Source: Mastigamoeba balamuthi (lineage: Eukaryota > Evosea > Mastigamoebida > Mastigamoebidae). From it: DNA of 64,000 nucleotides. A program made the position numbers and the translations under genes. The notes beneath the pieces were generated by a model. It did no database searches and was not told the DNA's origin. It saw nothing but the letters and a program-made list of their open reading frames with translations. The stretch is from assembly GCA_902651635.1 (NCBI GenBank), contig CACRSC010000002.1:595134-659133 (forward strand). Reading direction: 5' to 3'. Every line of letters begins with the position of its first letter. The stretch's first letter is position 1. Shown in pieces: positions 1 to 11,226 of this stretch.

Positions 1-858
1 TCGCTTCGGTTGTCGGCCTGCGCCTGCGATGAGCCCCAAGCACCGCTTCGCCTTCGCTTCGCGCCGTTCCACATCTCGCGGCGATGACGCGGACATCCAT
101 CCAGCCGCCGGTCGCCGGTCGACCAGTCGCACAGCGCCAAGCGTCATCTGGTGCGTCACGATTCCATTTGGGGCGATGCGGCGGGTCGCCGGCGTTGAGA
201 CTGTGCGCGGGGCCCAGCGGCAGGCGTGGCGCACCAGCGTCAGCGGCAGGCATCGGACCCGGCCAGGGGGTGCGCCAGCTGGGCCGGGAACGGGGCCGGA
301 GTGGCAGGGGGGGGGCGGGGGCAGAGCGGGATTCCAGGCACCCCGGCCACGCGCCCTGGGGTGGGATGATCCGCGTTGCAGCGGCTGCAACGGCGTCTAC
401 CCCGACCAGGGTCGGTCAATCGGCGGACTGGCTCAAACCGCTCTCCTCCCGTTCCCCCGGCACCTCTTGCCCCTCCGACGCTGCAGCGTTCCCCCCCCCG
501 CCGCCGGCGGCCTGGTCCGCGAGAGGCAGCGCGAGGCAGCCGACGTCGAGACGGCTGCGTCCATCATCGTCGTGGCGGAGCCCAGAGAGCGAAAACACGC
601 ACCAATGTCAAACAACATGAAAGCTTGTTTCCTCGTCCCGGTCTTTGCTGTATGGGCTTTGCCGTTCCGCCTCTTCTCTGGGCTCTCAATTGTCAGGTGG
701 ATTTCTCGTGATTTCATTTGCAGTCCACGCATGCTCGCGGCGCAGTGCTCTATTTCCAATTTTGCAGAACCACTGGTTGGCGAGACGAGCATTGTGTCTG
801 CATAACCACGTTGAAGACTATCTCCAATCCTCTCTGCGGACGGAGGGAGGGGAAAGCA
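1..858. other. GC-rich flank, no gene supported
   Basis: Left edge of the window, lying downstream of the minus-strand TBC gene. Long open frames exist here, for example 29-805 plus, but their translations are Arg/Pro/Gly/Ala-rich low-complexity sequence that overlaps in several frames. That is what GC-rich noncoding DNA produces. I see no recognisable domain, splice pattern or RNA gene. Confidence 0.5.
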
Positions 859-2630
859 CTATTGTTTGAGGTGGTGCGGTGCGTCGTGGTAGAGAGTCAT
901 GAATACATAAGCCTGGCTGAGTATGACTTCGACGTCTGCAGTGGTCCACGCGTCGGTGGGCAGGTGCTGCAGCATGATCATCATGTCCTGGAACTCCCTC
1001 TGGCGCAGCTCGCGCGACCACGTGAGCAGGAACGCCGCGCACACGTACACGTGCAGCGTGCTGAACCCGCCCGCCTCGGACAGGTACGTGTCCCACATCC
1101 TCACGATGAGCAGCAGCGGCAGCTCGCGCAGCAGCAGGCAGTTGATCCACCTGAACGCGAACTGCACGTACGACGCGCCCTGCTCCTCAAAGTGCTGCGC
1201 GAGCGGCGCGTCGATGCGCTGCACGAGCTCCGCGAGCCTGCGCAGGCTGCGCTGTATCCCCGGCTGCTCCGCCGTGTAGTTGTCCTGTATGCCGTCGAGC
1301 AGCTTGCTGAGGCACCAGAACGAGTCCGCCTCCACGTCCCGCATCGTCGACTCGGGTATCGCGTCGACCCCCGCGCCCGACTCGAGCCCCGACCCCGTCC
1401 CCAGCTGCTCGCCCACGAACACCAGCACGATCGGCGTCACCAGGTCGTTGATGCCCTGCACATACCCGCTCGCCGGGTGCAGCCCCGCCCACATGTACAG
1501 TATGCGCTCCAGCATCTGCCCGCGCTGGAGAGTGAGCGGGCGGACACGTGATGGCCAGAGGGGGGCTGGGAGGGGGGCTCGTGTGCCTTCTGCACGCGCG
1601 GGTGCTGGAACAGCGGGATGGTGGGGCACGTGCGCGGCAGGTCGATGCAGATCTGGTGCAGGATCGTCTCCTCGTTGGCGGTGCGCTCCGAGCCCAGCAG
1701 CCGCGGCGCCGTGTCGTGGTACTCCCCGCGCTTCCTCCTCTGCGTCTCCTCCCTCCTCTCCGCCACCGCCGGCGCGTACCCCTGCGAGCGGCGCGTTGCT
1801 CTCTGGTTGGTCCTCTGCGAGGCCCCGCGTTGCTGCGGGAGCGCGTGGGGGAGAGAGGGCGTACCAGCAGCAGCTTCCAGACCTCCGCGCGCACCTGGTC
1901 GGGGATCCCCTTCCAGCTGAGCTTTCTGAGCGCGTCTGCGGGCGGCCCGGAGCGGGCGTGTGAGTCCGCGCGAGCCTCCGGTGGGAGATCGGGGAAACGT
2001 GTGTGCTGTGTGTTGTTGTGTTGTGCGTTGATGTTGTGGGCGCTGAGTTGAGAGCCTAGGTCGCTGACTAGCTCGGCCAGCAGCGAGCCTCCAGTGGGAG
2101 ATCGGGGAAACGCGTGTGTGCGTTGCGGTGTGTGCTGTGCGTTGCTGCTGTTGTGGTGGGCGCTGGCTGGGTTGAGAACCTAGGTCGATGACTGGCTCGG
2201 CCAGCAGCGCCTGGAAGCGCTTCAGCGACCTGCTGTCGGCAGTCTCCGCCGCCGAGAGCGACAGCGGGGCCGCGGGCGGCGTGGTGTGCGGCGGCACGGG
2301 CGGGACGGCGGGCGACGCGGGCACCGACAGCGAGAGCGACGCAGACGCGCTCAGATGCGCCGTGTCGGGCGAGAGGCTCGAGCGCGGGGACATGGGGTCC
2401 AGGCGGTCGGCCAGCTGGCGGACGCTCTTGACGACGGACCCGGGCACCTTGCGCGTCTTCTGCCAGAAGGCCGCGAGCTCCTCGCCCGCAGACGTGCGCG
2501 GCGCCGCGCTGGGCTCGCGGTCGGCGAGCGGCGCCGACGACGAGAGCTGCGCGCGGCTCTGCAGGACCTTGCCCACCGACGCCTTGGCCTCGTCGCTGAC
2601 CTCGGCGGCTGCGGGGTCTCGCTTATCCAT
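859..2630 (-). CDS. TBC-domain RabGAP, TBC1D22/Gyp1 type
   Basis: A Rab GTPase-activating protein of the TBC1D22/Gyp1 group, which acts on Golgi and early secretory Rabs. Four exons can be read: 2180-2630, 1865-1935, 1587-1781 and 859-1515. Together they give exactly 457 codons plus a stop. The N-terminal ~150 residues are low-complexity Ser/Pro/Ala. The segment ending PVIDLDALRKLSWKGIPDQV opens the TBC domain and matches human TBC1D22 residue for residue in spacing. The domain goes on through the HPASGYVQGINDLVTP block, which carries the glutamine finger (YVQG), and ADSFWCLSKLLDGIQDNY. No arginine-finger IxxDxxR block is obvious in the part I translated; it may lie in the LLGSERTANEETILHQICID region. 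Exon 3 ends AAG|GCACAC, a GC-AG intron supported by both frame and homology. Intron 1 contains a tandem copy of the exon 1 end. The assignment is confident; the Rab substrate is unknown. Confidence 0.93.
1972..2209. repeat. 113-bp tandem duplication across an exon-intron boundary
   Basis: Two adjacent copies start at 1972 and 2085 with the same GAGCCTCC(G/A)GTGGGAG opening. Each copy carries the end of TBC1D22 exon 1 (the LLAE.V.DL codons) plus the following intron sequence. The copy nearest the gene start keeps the GT donor that is used. The distal copy has GC in that place, so it lies as a pseudo-exon inside intron 1. Confidence 0.85.
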
Positions 2631-2722
2631 CGGCGGGCCCCCCGGCTCAAACGCGGAGGCTCGAGAGGACGACGTCCCGGTGGCGCTGCTGCGTCGCTAA
2701 GATATTTTGCGCACACACCCCA

Positions 2723-2740
2723 ATTCGAGATATCTCGGGC
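2723..2740 (-). promoter_or_regulatory. CCCGAGATATCTC motif upstream of TBC gene
   Basis: A perfect GAGATATCTC palindrome lies at 2727-2736, about 100 bases upstream of the TBC1D22 start. On the gene strand it reads CCCGAGATATCTCG. Closely related strings stand near other start codons in this window (around 4410, 33995 and 57715), so I list it as a candidate core promoter element. Function is inferred from recurrence only. Confidence 0.4.
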
Positions 2741-3260
2741 AGCTCCACAGGTCAACCCGGCAACCCCGAAGAGAAGACGGGGTGCACCCGAACGAGCGGG
2801 CGGTAACGATCCTGGAAAGCGCAAGGGACAAGGGGGGTTTGCACCCGTTTCAACGACGGGGGGATCGATCTGGCCCGACGCCCCACCCACGGCGGGTGAG
2901 GCGGTGGTGGGCAGGGGGCGGAGGAGGAAAACGAAACTGCCTTCGGTCTGCTTGTTTGCAAGAATTAAAACTGTGCTGTGTTGTTGGGTTGATTGGCTGT
3001 GTTCGCGTGAGGGGCGCCGGTGTGTCTGGGCCGGGATCGGTGGGGCGGGGGAGGGGCAAGGGGACCCGGCATAGCGTACACGTCCACATCCCCTCGGCGC
3101 CCTTGGGAACCCCGCGCAGGACACTAACCCCCGCCACGCGCGCACACACAAACAAAGACGCGAGAACTATTGAAAAAGTAGCAGGCAAGCCCGAGCGAGA
3201 GGAGTACGAAGAAGACACCGAGGCGGCCCCTCTGTCTCTGTCTCTCTTTCCCCTCTGCCT

Positions 3261-4362
3261 CTAGAGGATCGCGCACTGCTTCTTCTTCCTCGGCGGCACC
3301 GAAGCGGTGGCGCCTCCAGACGGGGCCGCCTGCGAGGCGCCGCCAGAGGGGGCGCTGGCCGCCGCGGGCGCCGGGGCGCCGCCCTTGCGCGAGTTGAGCA
3401 CAGCGTCGGCCGCAGCGATGAAGAGCTCCGAGAGGCCCGAACGCGACTTGGCGCTGACCTCGTGGTACGCCGAGGCGTTGATCTCGCGCCCGAGGCTCTC
3501 GCCCTCGGACTTGGTGATGGGCTCGACGCGGTTCGTGACCTCGTCGACGTTGCCCGCGTCGCGGAGGTCGAGCTTCGTGCCGACGAGGAACCACGGCGCG
3601 CCCGGCAGGTAGTGGCGAATCTCGGGCGCCCACTTGTCCTTGACGTTCTCGAACGAGCGCCGGTTCACCAGCGAGAAGCAGATCAGGACAATGTCCGAGT
3701 CGGGGTAGCTCAGCGGCCGCAGCCTGTCAAAGTCCTCCTGCCCGGCCGTGTCCCACAGGTCCATCATCAACTCGCCCTGCACACACCCGCCGGGGGAGGG
3801 GAAAAAACGCAACGCACGCGCGCGACCGCACGGCGTTCTTTAGGGCCCCGAGTTCGAAAACGGTTCCTGCGCCAGGCGGCGCGCGGCGTACATGGGCCGG
3901 AGTGGACGTGGTCTTGACCTGCGCGCGCGGGAGCGAGCGGGAGGCGGCGTTAGGATCGCCCCGGGGGCCCCAAAGCCGTTTTTTAATTCTTTAATTCAAT
4001 TATAAAACCGCACCCCACCATCCCCCCCACTCCCGACCAGAACAAAAACAGGCGGGGCCCGCCGAGAAAGCGCCGCCGGGAGCGGCGGCGGCGGGAGGGC
4101 GCGGGGGGCGCACGTAGTTCTCGAAGACAGTGGGCACGTACTCCTCGGGGAACTTGTCCTTTGCGAAGCAGACGAGCAGGCACCTGGGGCACAAGAGAGA
4201 GAGGGGAGCACAGAGCGGAATTAAACGCGAACCCAAACCACCACCTCTGCAGGAGAGGCGGCCGCGCGGGACCGGAGGAGGCGGCGGGCGGGCGGGGGGC
4301 CCGTACGTTTTGCCGACGGCACCGTCACCGACGACGACGAGCTTCACGCGGGCCTGCGACAT
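3261..4362 (-). CDS. Rho-family small GTPase
   Basis: A Rac/Rho-type molecular switch that controls actin and is membrane-anchored by prenylation. Exons are 4307-4362, 4114-4183, 3892-3918 and 3261-3776, totalling 222 codons. Exon 1 holds the P-loop GDGAVGKT. Exon 2 has PTVFENYV, the switch I/effector loop with its key Thr. Exon 4 has WDTAGQED (switch II), GTKLD (the usual N/TKxD base-specificity motif), SAK, and a tail RKKKQCAIL that forms a polybasic region plus a geranylgeranyl-type CAAX box. The 27-nt exon 3 (VKTTSTPAH) is inferred: without it the stretch between ENYV and LWDTAGQ would be about eight residues too short, and the 27 nt are flanked by AG and GT in frame. The C-terminal linker before the CAAX is long and Ala/Gly/Ser-rich. 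Rac versus Rho identity is not settled. Confidence 0.92.
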
Positions 4363-4403
4363 TGTGCGGGGCGGCGACTGTGTGCGGGCCTTTAACTTAA
4401 AGA

Positions 4404-4420
4404 AAATATCTTCTCGGGAG
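4404..4420 (-). promoter_or_regulatory. CCCGAGAAGATATTT motif upstream of Rho gene
   Basis: About 45 bases upstream of the Rho GTPase ATG the gene strand reads CTCCCGAGAAGATATTTTC, a variant of the CCCGAGATATCT motif seen upstream of neighbouring genes. It is a candidate promoter element only. Confidence 0.35.
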
Positions 4421-4663
4421 CCGCTCTTTGTGCAATAAACGAACAAAAGGGCACCCAGGCACACCACCCGCTTTCCAACCGGCTGCTGCTTATTACTGCG
4501 ATATTTCTTGCGATTTCCTCCCAAGCGCATCATCGCGAACGTAACAGGGGCTCCTGGGTGGAGTCAGCCCACTGCCCCACCCCCACAGACAGGCGGGAAT
4601 GGAATGTCCTCGTTTCAGTTTGCCTCGGCTGGTTTCACATCACGCAGGGGCCCAACCGCTGGA

Positions 4664-5712
4664 TCAGGTCGCCGTGTCGTTGAGGGCGACGCACGAGATG
4701 GCCTTGTGGTGGCCCGCGTAGTGGCGGATGGTCTCGCCGCGGTTGAGGTCCCAGAGGCGCGCGACGTGGTCCGAGGAGCCCGTCACGAGGTACGCCGAGT
4801 CGGCGCTGAACGCGCAGTCCCAGACCCAGCGCTGGTGCCCCGTCAGCACCTTGCCGAGCTTGTACTCCTCGATGGCGCTCCACAGGCGCACCGTGTGGTC
4901 CGCGGACGCCGAGGCGAGCATCGAGGAGTCGGGGCTGTACGCCAGCTGCAGGATGTACGTGTTGTGCGCGCGGAACTGCTGCGCGATGGGGAACCCGCCC
5001 GACTCGAGCGCGGTGGCGAGCGAGACGATGTAGATGACGCCCCTGTTGGTGGCGACGGCGCACTTCTTGCCGTCGGGGCAGACGCTGAGCGCGCGGATGC
5101 TCGAGTCGCCGCCGTCGATGAGGTGCTCGCGGCAGCGCGTGCTCGAGCGCAGGTCCCAGAGGCTCAGGCGGCCGTCCTGGTCGCCGACGATGATGTCGGT
5201 CTGGTTGGGGTGCAGCTGCGCGCAGTTCATCGGCGACGAGCACTTGTAGTCGCGCTGGCAGTTGGGCGTGCGCAGGTCCCAGATCTTGAGCGTCGCGTCC
5301 TCGCTGCTCGTGTACATCCACTTGCTCTCGCACTGGAACCCCAGCGCCGTCACGTTGCTCTTGTGCCCGTCGTAGCTCGACACGGGGTTCGGCGACTTGG
5401 TGTTCACCTCGAACAGCCGCACGTGCGGGTTCCCCGCCACCGCCACCAGCATCTTGTCCCGCGTGATCGACATCCGGTTTATTTGCTGCCGTGGCGCCGC
5501 GTTTTGTGCACCACCCGCCAAACCCGCCGGCGCGTTCGCCGTCAGAAACCGTCGACACCCCAAAAAGCCGCGCGGTGCGGACGGGGGGGGGACCTGGGTA
5601 GTCGCACGGAGTCCGGGTACTGCAGGGTGCGGCAGCAGATGGCCGTCGGCGCCTCCCAGAATCGGATGGTGTGGTCGTAGCCGGCCGTGGCCAGCACTAC
5701 CACGTTCGGCAT
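4664..5712 (-). CDS. LST8, WD40 subunit of TOR complexes
   Basis: The seven-bladed WD40 subunit that binds the kinase domain of TOR in TORC1 and TORC2. Two exons, 5608-5712 and 4664-5485, give 308 aa, the usual LST8 length. It opens [20 protein letters not shown] and continues [24 protein letters not shown], which fixes the splice in phase 0. Later blades show [65 protein letters not shown] and [19 protein letters not shown], all in LST8 order. The next gene downstream on the same strand is the Rho GTPase, about 300 bases away. Regulation is unknown; AT-rich GATATCT-like strings lie about 110-145 bases upstream. Assignment is very confident. Confidence 0.96.
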
Positions 5713-5820
5713 TTCTGCGGTCGTGGTGTACGCTTCGCGCCCTGCTCTTGGCAGCCGCCGAGTGTCTTCTTCCGCCGTGCCCTCTCCGCAGACACCTCCG
5801 CGCGCGCGCAGTGGTTTTTC

Positions 5821-5857
5821 TGATATCTATCGCAAGCAAAATATCCAGAGATATGTG
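5821..5857 (-). promoter_or_regulatory. GATATCT-like pair upstream of LST8
   Basis: Two AT-rich strings, TGATATCTAT and CAGAGATATG, lie 110-145 bases upstream of the LST8 start. They match the motif found upstream of the TBC, Rho and acyl-CoA synthetase genes. Weak evidence by itself. Confidence 0.3.
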
Positions 5858-6049
5858 CATCTTCCACAATATGGAATTCCGGTATCACGGGGGCCAGAAC
5901 TGCCACTGAACAAATGTTGAAAGAGAGGAGCAGACCACCTGTTGTTCTCGAAACACGTGCTTGTGGATGTTGAAAGTGTGGGACCGGAGGCCGAGCGTTC
6001 GTACACTACACACGGCCTGTCACACGAGCGTATCCCAAAGCCAGGCCGA

Positions 6050-7019
6050 CTAGAACTGCTTGAAGAACCCGCAGACCTCAGGGTGCTCTGAGAATCCCAA
6101 CAGGAACTCGTCGATGTCCAGCACGCCGTTCTGCGCGCGACGCAGGGAGAGGAGAGAGGAGGCCCGGGTCGAGCGTTAGCTGGGCACAGGCACACAAGGG
6201 CGCGGGGACACGCGAAGAACTCACGTGGTCCTTGTCGACCTTGTCGAACACCGTGTTGATGATGCCGTCGATGGCCGCGAGGCCCTTGGCGTCGATGGGC
6301 TCGGGCTTGGCGTGCGGCTTGGCGCCGGTTTGGCGGAGCATCTGCGCCGTCTTTTTCTGCAATCCGGTACCCGAGCGCGTTAGGAGGGGGGCCCCACCTG
6401 GCCGCCTTGCTCTGGGGGGTCGCGGAGGGCAGTGGGGAAGGCGGCGCGCACCTGCTTGACGATGAGGATGAACATCTCGCGCACCTCCTCCTTGGACAGG
6501 ACGCCGTCGCCGTTCTTGTCAAACAGCCCGAAGGACGCCCGGAGCTTCTGCTCGATGGTCCCGCCGTGCGTCACGCCCATCATCATGAGGTACTCGTGCA
6601 CGTCCATGGTGCTGCGGTCGCGCGCGTCGTGGGTTCAATTCCCGCCGCGGGTTTTAATTTCGTTTGCCCTGCGCGCGTGGTGGTTTTGGTCCCCCCAACC
6701 CAACCGTACGCACTTGTTTCCGTCTCGGTCGAACGAGTCAAAGACCTGCTCGGCGAGCTCGTCGTGCATGACGCCAGCGAGGATCTTCTTGAAGGCATCC
6801 CGCGAGATCTTGCCGTCGCCGGTGGCGTGCTTCTTGAAGCTCTTCATGACCATGTCGAACTTCTCCTCGGGTACTAAATTTGCGCAAACTCAGCACGCCC
6901 GCACATCCGGCCCACACAGCCCCCCCGGCCCCCCCACGACGCGCGGGCGACCCACTTCCATACTGCCTCTTGAAGCACTCCTTCTCGTCCTTGGTTGGCT
7001 TGGCCGCGTCGTTGCCCAT
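6050..7019 (-). CDS. Four-EF-hand calcium sensor, calcineurin-B/NCS-like
   Basis: A small calcium-binding regulatory protein of about 195 aa in five exons. It starts MGNDAAKPTKDEKECFKRQY; Gly2 makes N-myristoylation possible, as in neuronal calcium sensors and calcineurin B. Exon 1 splices in phase 1 into IPEEKFDMVMKSF. EF1 (ATGDGKISRDAF region) is degenerate. EF2 is DRDGNNTMDVHE, completed across an intron; EF3 is DKNGDGVLSKEE; EF4 is DKDHNGVLDIDE. These three loops have acidic residues at positions 1, 3 and 12 or the usual substitutes. The protein ends FFKQF. The partner is not visible from sequence, and nearby genes give no clue. The intron around 6630 contains a tRNA T-arm-like string. 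The family is confident, the exact subfamily is not. Confidence 0.85.
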
Positions 7020-7287
7020 CTCGAGGTTCCTCGCTCACGCCGAGGCGATTTTTCTACTCGCGAAAAAAAGGAGCGTGTGGCGATTCGCTGCGATACGCGC
7101 GCCAAATAAACAGATTTTTGTGCCCGCGGATATCGATCACAAGAATGAAACCACAGCGGGATGAAACTCTATTTTGCGAGGATGAGCGAACGATGTGGCG
7201 AGAGAATGAACGAAGAACAGGGGTAGAAGAAGGCGATAGAAAGGAGAGCAGCGGAATTGGGCAGCAGGGACGGTGAGGGGCAGGGAA

Positions 7288-8738
7288 TCAGAAAGAGCCC
7301 TCAATTGTTCCTGCGGCCCTGTAGAACGGAGACGTCTGCCACGAGTCCCCAATGAAGTTGAAAGGGAACCACTTCTGCCTGGTGGTCGCCTCGTTGAGCA
7401 CGCGCAGGTGCTCTGGCGACAGCCTGAACCTCGCTGCCGCCGCGTACGAGCGTATCTGCTCGGGCGACTTGATGCAGTTGACCACCGTGCTGCACACCTG
7501 CGGGTTCGACAGCTCCCACGCCAGCGCCACCTGCGTGCGCGAGGTCCCCGTCTGGGCGGCCACCGCGTCGACCGCCTGGTCCAGCGCCTCGTGGCCGAAC
7601 GTCGACGCGTCCAGGCGCGGGCCGAGCGGTCCCCAGGTCAGCGCCCCGATGCCGTGCGCCTTGCACATGGGCATCAGCTCGGCCTCGACGTCACGGTCGC
7701 CGAGGTTGTAGCGCATGCGGGCGGCCGAGATGGGAGCCCACCCGCGCAGCTCGGCCATCGTGGCGCACGTCGCCACGAACCACGCGGGCGTGTCCGAGAA
7801 GGCGATGTAGTGCACCTTGCCGCTCCGCACAAGGTCGTCCAGCGCCCGCATGATCTCGGCCGCGGGCGTCTTGAAGTCCCACGCGTGCATCTGCAGCAGG
7901 TCGATGTAGCTGGTGCGCAGCCTGCAGCGGGAGCGCCCGGTGCGCGTTGTGTGAGCGGGTTTTCTGCTCTTTCCCCGAGCCGACACTCAAAATAGGCAGG
8001 GCGGGCCCCTTCGCGTGGAGGAAAAGGCGAAGATGGAAGGGGGAGAGAGGAGCGGGGTGCGGGCGAATAACCGGTGCAGGCTGTCGTCAATGGCCTGGAA
8101 GAGCGCCTTGCGGCTGTTGCCGGCGGAGTTGATGGCGCCGCGCTTGGTGACCATGGACCACTTGGTGGTGAGGACCATCTGGTCGCGGATGCTGCGCTTG
8201 GCCATCCAGTCCCCGATCCACTCCTCCGTCTCGCCGTCCTGGTACGTGTTGGCCGTGTCGATGAAGTTGCCGCCGAGCCCCACGTACGTGTCCATCACCG
8301 CCTCGGCCTCGCTCCTCGTTATCGCCCCCGTCATCGCCGACCAGTTGTCGCCAAAGTGCAGCGTCCCCAGGCAGACTGCCCCGCGCGGCGGTGGGCCGCG
8401 TATTTGTTAGATACATTTCGCGATGCTCGGCGCTCGCGCGCGCGCGCACTCGGCGAGACGCAGAGCCCCGTGGAGCCCAGCAGCCTGTAGTTGTTGAGCG
8501 GCAGCACCGGCGGCGGCACGTCAGCCATCGCGCTGTAGCGTATCTGCTCAGCGAGCGTGGTGCACTCGAGCATCACCGGCGGCATCAGCGGCGGTGTGCC
8601 GTCCGAGCTGTCGTCGTCCCCGCGCTGCGGCGGCTGCTCCTGCTCCTTAGCTGTCTCCTTGCTGGGCGCGTCGTCGGGCCTGCGGCGCTTCGGCGCGCGC
8701 GGGAGCTCTTGTGCGCTGCCCTCGAGGCCGCTGGACAT
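7288..8738 (-). CDS. Aldo/keto reductase
   Basis: An NADPH-dependent oxidoreductase of the AKR superfamily with a TIM-barrel fold. Three exons run from the ATG at 8738 to the stop at 7288. An N-terminal extension of about 80 residues (charged, KRRRPDD) precedes the barrel. The barrel begins LLGSTGLCVSP|ICLGTLHFG, where the intron is recognised because the split codon restores ICLG. The catalytic tetrad is visible: Asp and Tyr in FIDTANTY, Lys in LTTKW and His in DLLQMHAWD. The second intron joins SLHR to LRTSYIDLLQ. The C-terminal part has the cofactor-binding LAWELSNPQV and SPEQIRSY segments. The substrate cannot be deduced. The N-terminal extension is longer than usual; it may be a linker or a weak targeting region. 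Confidence 0.93.
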
Positions 8739-9084
8739 CGCGGGCGTATTTTTTTTCTGTGCGCCCTTTTTAAAGGTTGTTCTGAGGGTCATCGATCTTC
8801 GTGATCTCAATGTCGTCACCCGCAAACGCGGTGAACCCCAACTCGTGATCAACTCCAGGCGCAGCAAAAAAGCGGCTGTGTGCGCCAGCAAGGAGACATG
8901 GAGGTACAGCTCGACTGAATTTCGTTTTTCGTGTCGACTTCGCCTAAATGACAACTAAATAAGGAGCTCATCACACAGTGATTCTCGTATGTTAGATAGT
9001 ACTCGGCTGCTAGGGGAGTAGATAGTGATACTACCGAGGGTAAATACGCCATGAATCCTCTGAAGCAGCAGCAAGTGCACCAAC

Positions 9085-10232
9085 CTAGTTCGACGAATGT
9101 AGCGTTGCCAGGCGGCACTCGGACTCGTCGTCGCCCAGGCTTGAAGCTGCGGACCACATAGCCGATGCAGCCCGCATGTCCTGCGTAGGCCCTGGTACGC
9201 TCAGGTACTCTGCCAGATTGCTGAATCCCAGGACGCAGCCACCGTCAGCAGCAGCTTTCCACAGCGCGAGGGCCTTCTCGGCGCTACACTGCACACCTTC
9301 TCCACGAATGTAGCAGTAGCCGAGGTTCACCATTGCCGGCGCGAACCCGTGATCTGCGGCCTTCTGGTACCACCGCACAGCTTCAGCCAGGTCTCTACAC
9401 ATCGCAATGAATCAGCTGAATGGCTGCGGGATGCTTGACGAGTGTACCTCGTGACACCCCTTCCAGTTTTGTAGCAGATGCCAATGCCGTGCTGTGCTTT
9501 GGCATAGCCCTGATCCGCAGCCATGCGCAGGAGCCTGACACACTCGACCGGGTTCCTAACGGAAATCACTGAATATGGTGCGTGAACTGACAAATAAATT
9601 TGGTACTTGTCAACGCCCCTGCCCTTGCTGTAGCACAGGGCAAGGAGGAACTGGGCGAGAGCGAGGCCACGCTCAGCAGCGACCCTGTACAGCTGCACGG
9701 CGGTCTCGAGATCTTCTGCGATTGCCGCGTCCGCCTCGAGCATTTGCCCAAGCAACGCCTTGGCTTGCATGTGGCCCCTGAGCGAGGCTTTCTCGAACAG
9801 CTGCATCGCACGCACGCGGTCGACTGCAACTCCGACTCCATTGGCATAGCAGCAGCCGAGAGCGCACATCGCCCCCGCGCTTCCCTTCTCGCTGGCTCTC
9901 GAGAAGAGGTCTTCGGCAGCGCCCTTGTCGTCTGCGACGTGGATGTTCCACTCGCCTGAGAGGAAGAGCGACGACGGCGAATCGGCGAGATCTGTGCGGA
10001 CCCAATCATCCAGCGCGGCGGTGCGGTGTTGGCGAGCGCGGCGCAGGAGGTCGTCGAGGTCTCGCTTAGGTTCGGGTGCCCCAAGTACGGGGTCATGCAT
10101 CAGCAGTGCGTGGAGGAGGAGGAGCGCAGGACTGAACGTGTCGTCTTTCTCGCTCGCACTCGAGGCGCAAGCGAAGGCGCGTGCGAGGTCGCTCTGCTCG
10201 AGAGCGCACAGTGCAGCCAGGGTCTCTTCCAT
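9085..10232 (-). CDS. Sel1-like repeat protein
   Basis: A protein of about 340-370 aa built of Sel1/TPR-like helical repeats, a scaffold fold used in ER quality control and signalling. Repeats visible include GAMCALGCCYANGVGV, YRVAAERGLALAQFLLALC, MAADQGYAKAQHGIGICY and YQKAADHGFAPAMVNLGYCY, each ending near a G.GV turn. Introns at about 9,543-9,592 and 9,400-9,450 are recognised because their removal restores repeat spacing, for example GRGVDK|NPVECVRL. There is no signal peptide or membrane segment. The N-terminal ~100 residues are not repeat-like. Function is not predictable; Sel1 proteins mediate protein-protein contacts. Confidence 0.88.
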
Positions 10233-10350
10233 CGGTGAAGCGCCAGGTGCAGTCCCTGTGCCTGGCGGTGCGTGCTGCTCTTTCTGAAAGCGGTTTCGGA
10301 AATCGTTGTGCAGTGAATAAGCGCAGCACTCACATCCGGAAATTTCCCCA

Positions 10351-10368
10351 AATCTCCCGGGAAGATAC
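10351..10368 (-). promoter_or_regulatory. CCCGGGAGATTT motif upstream of Sel1 gene
   Basis: About 120 bases upstream of the Sel1-repeat start the gene strand reads GTATCTTCCCGGGAGATTT, related to the CCCGAGATATCT motif of other genes here. Candidate only. Confidence 0.3.
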
Positions 10369-11226
10369 GATGTCCATCACATAGGTGTTGGGGCAGCTAT
10401 ACAACAACGATGGAGAACTTGTGGGCCCATAATTGTGTGACTACAATGTGATGGTGAAAAGAACAGCGGGTTTTGAAGTTGCTTTAATGAGTTGGTGGAA
10501 TGAATACCCCACGGAACGTTTGTCTCGAGCTCATCCTGCTTCGCGAAGCACCCCCCCCCCCCCCCCACTATCACTCACAAAGGAACCAGTCGGCGCAGGA
10601 CGGTCAAGGTACACCAGGACGTGGATCGCACAATTTCATCCAAGAATAATAGTCACCCGGCTCCGCCAACAAAGAAGTGCCCGGATGTTCTGACATACGG
10701 GGCGAATTGCTTTAGAGATCTGAGTATCTATGAGAAGGTTTTTCTGCTCATTTTCTCGTGTCCTAAATATGGCAGCACCTCTCCGCCAGAGACAATCATA
10801 CCGTCGAACTGGCCTGCAGCCAATTGCCCTGCGACAGGGGACGAGGACCGCCGCAAGTCCAGTCCATGAGAAAGATCGTGAAAATTGGAATTTGTGATAC
10901 GAGAGGAGAGGAAACATTTGTTGTTTGTGCTGTCTTCTCGTCGTCCGAATTGCCGCACGATCACGGGGGACTCGCCTCCGTAGCAGCAACCCACACGGAA
11001 CGCGGCACGCACGGCAGAGAGCACAGGAGGAAAGAACGCGCGAGATCGCATTTGGTGCGATGACGTGTCAAGGCTTTTCGAGCTGTGACATCACCAACGG
11101 ACTCATAAGAAAAGCACCTCGGCCTCGGTGGTGTGAAGCCATTTCCTCACAGACAGCCCGCCCATCACCTCAACCCCATCAACACCCATCCACCACACCC
11201 CCTCACACACAGCACCGGGCGAGAAA
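10369..11226. other. Intergenic region between divergent genes
   Basis: Roughly 0.9 kb between the minus-strand Sel1 gene and the plus-strand surface-protein gene. It has moderate GC, a C16 run at about 10,551-10,566 and no convincing ORF or RNA. It must carry promoters in both directions, but I see no clear element apart from the motif near 10,360. Confidence 0.5.

Noticed and set aside
29-805. 258-aa plus-strand ORF
   Set aside because: Arg/Pro/Gly-rich low complexity, overlapping open frames on both strands, no domain; expected by chance in GC-rich DNA.
10551-10566. C16 homopolymer (also C18 at 45,809-45,826)
   Set aside because: Simple mononucleotide runs in intergenic DNA; length may be a sequencing artefact and no function is suggested.
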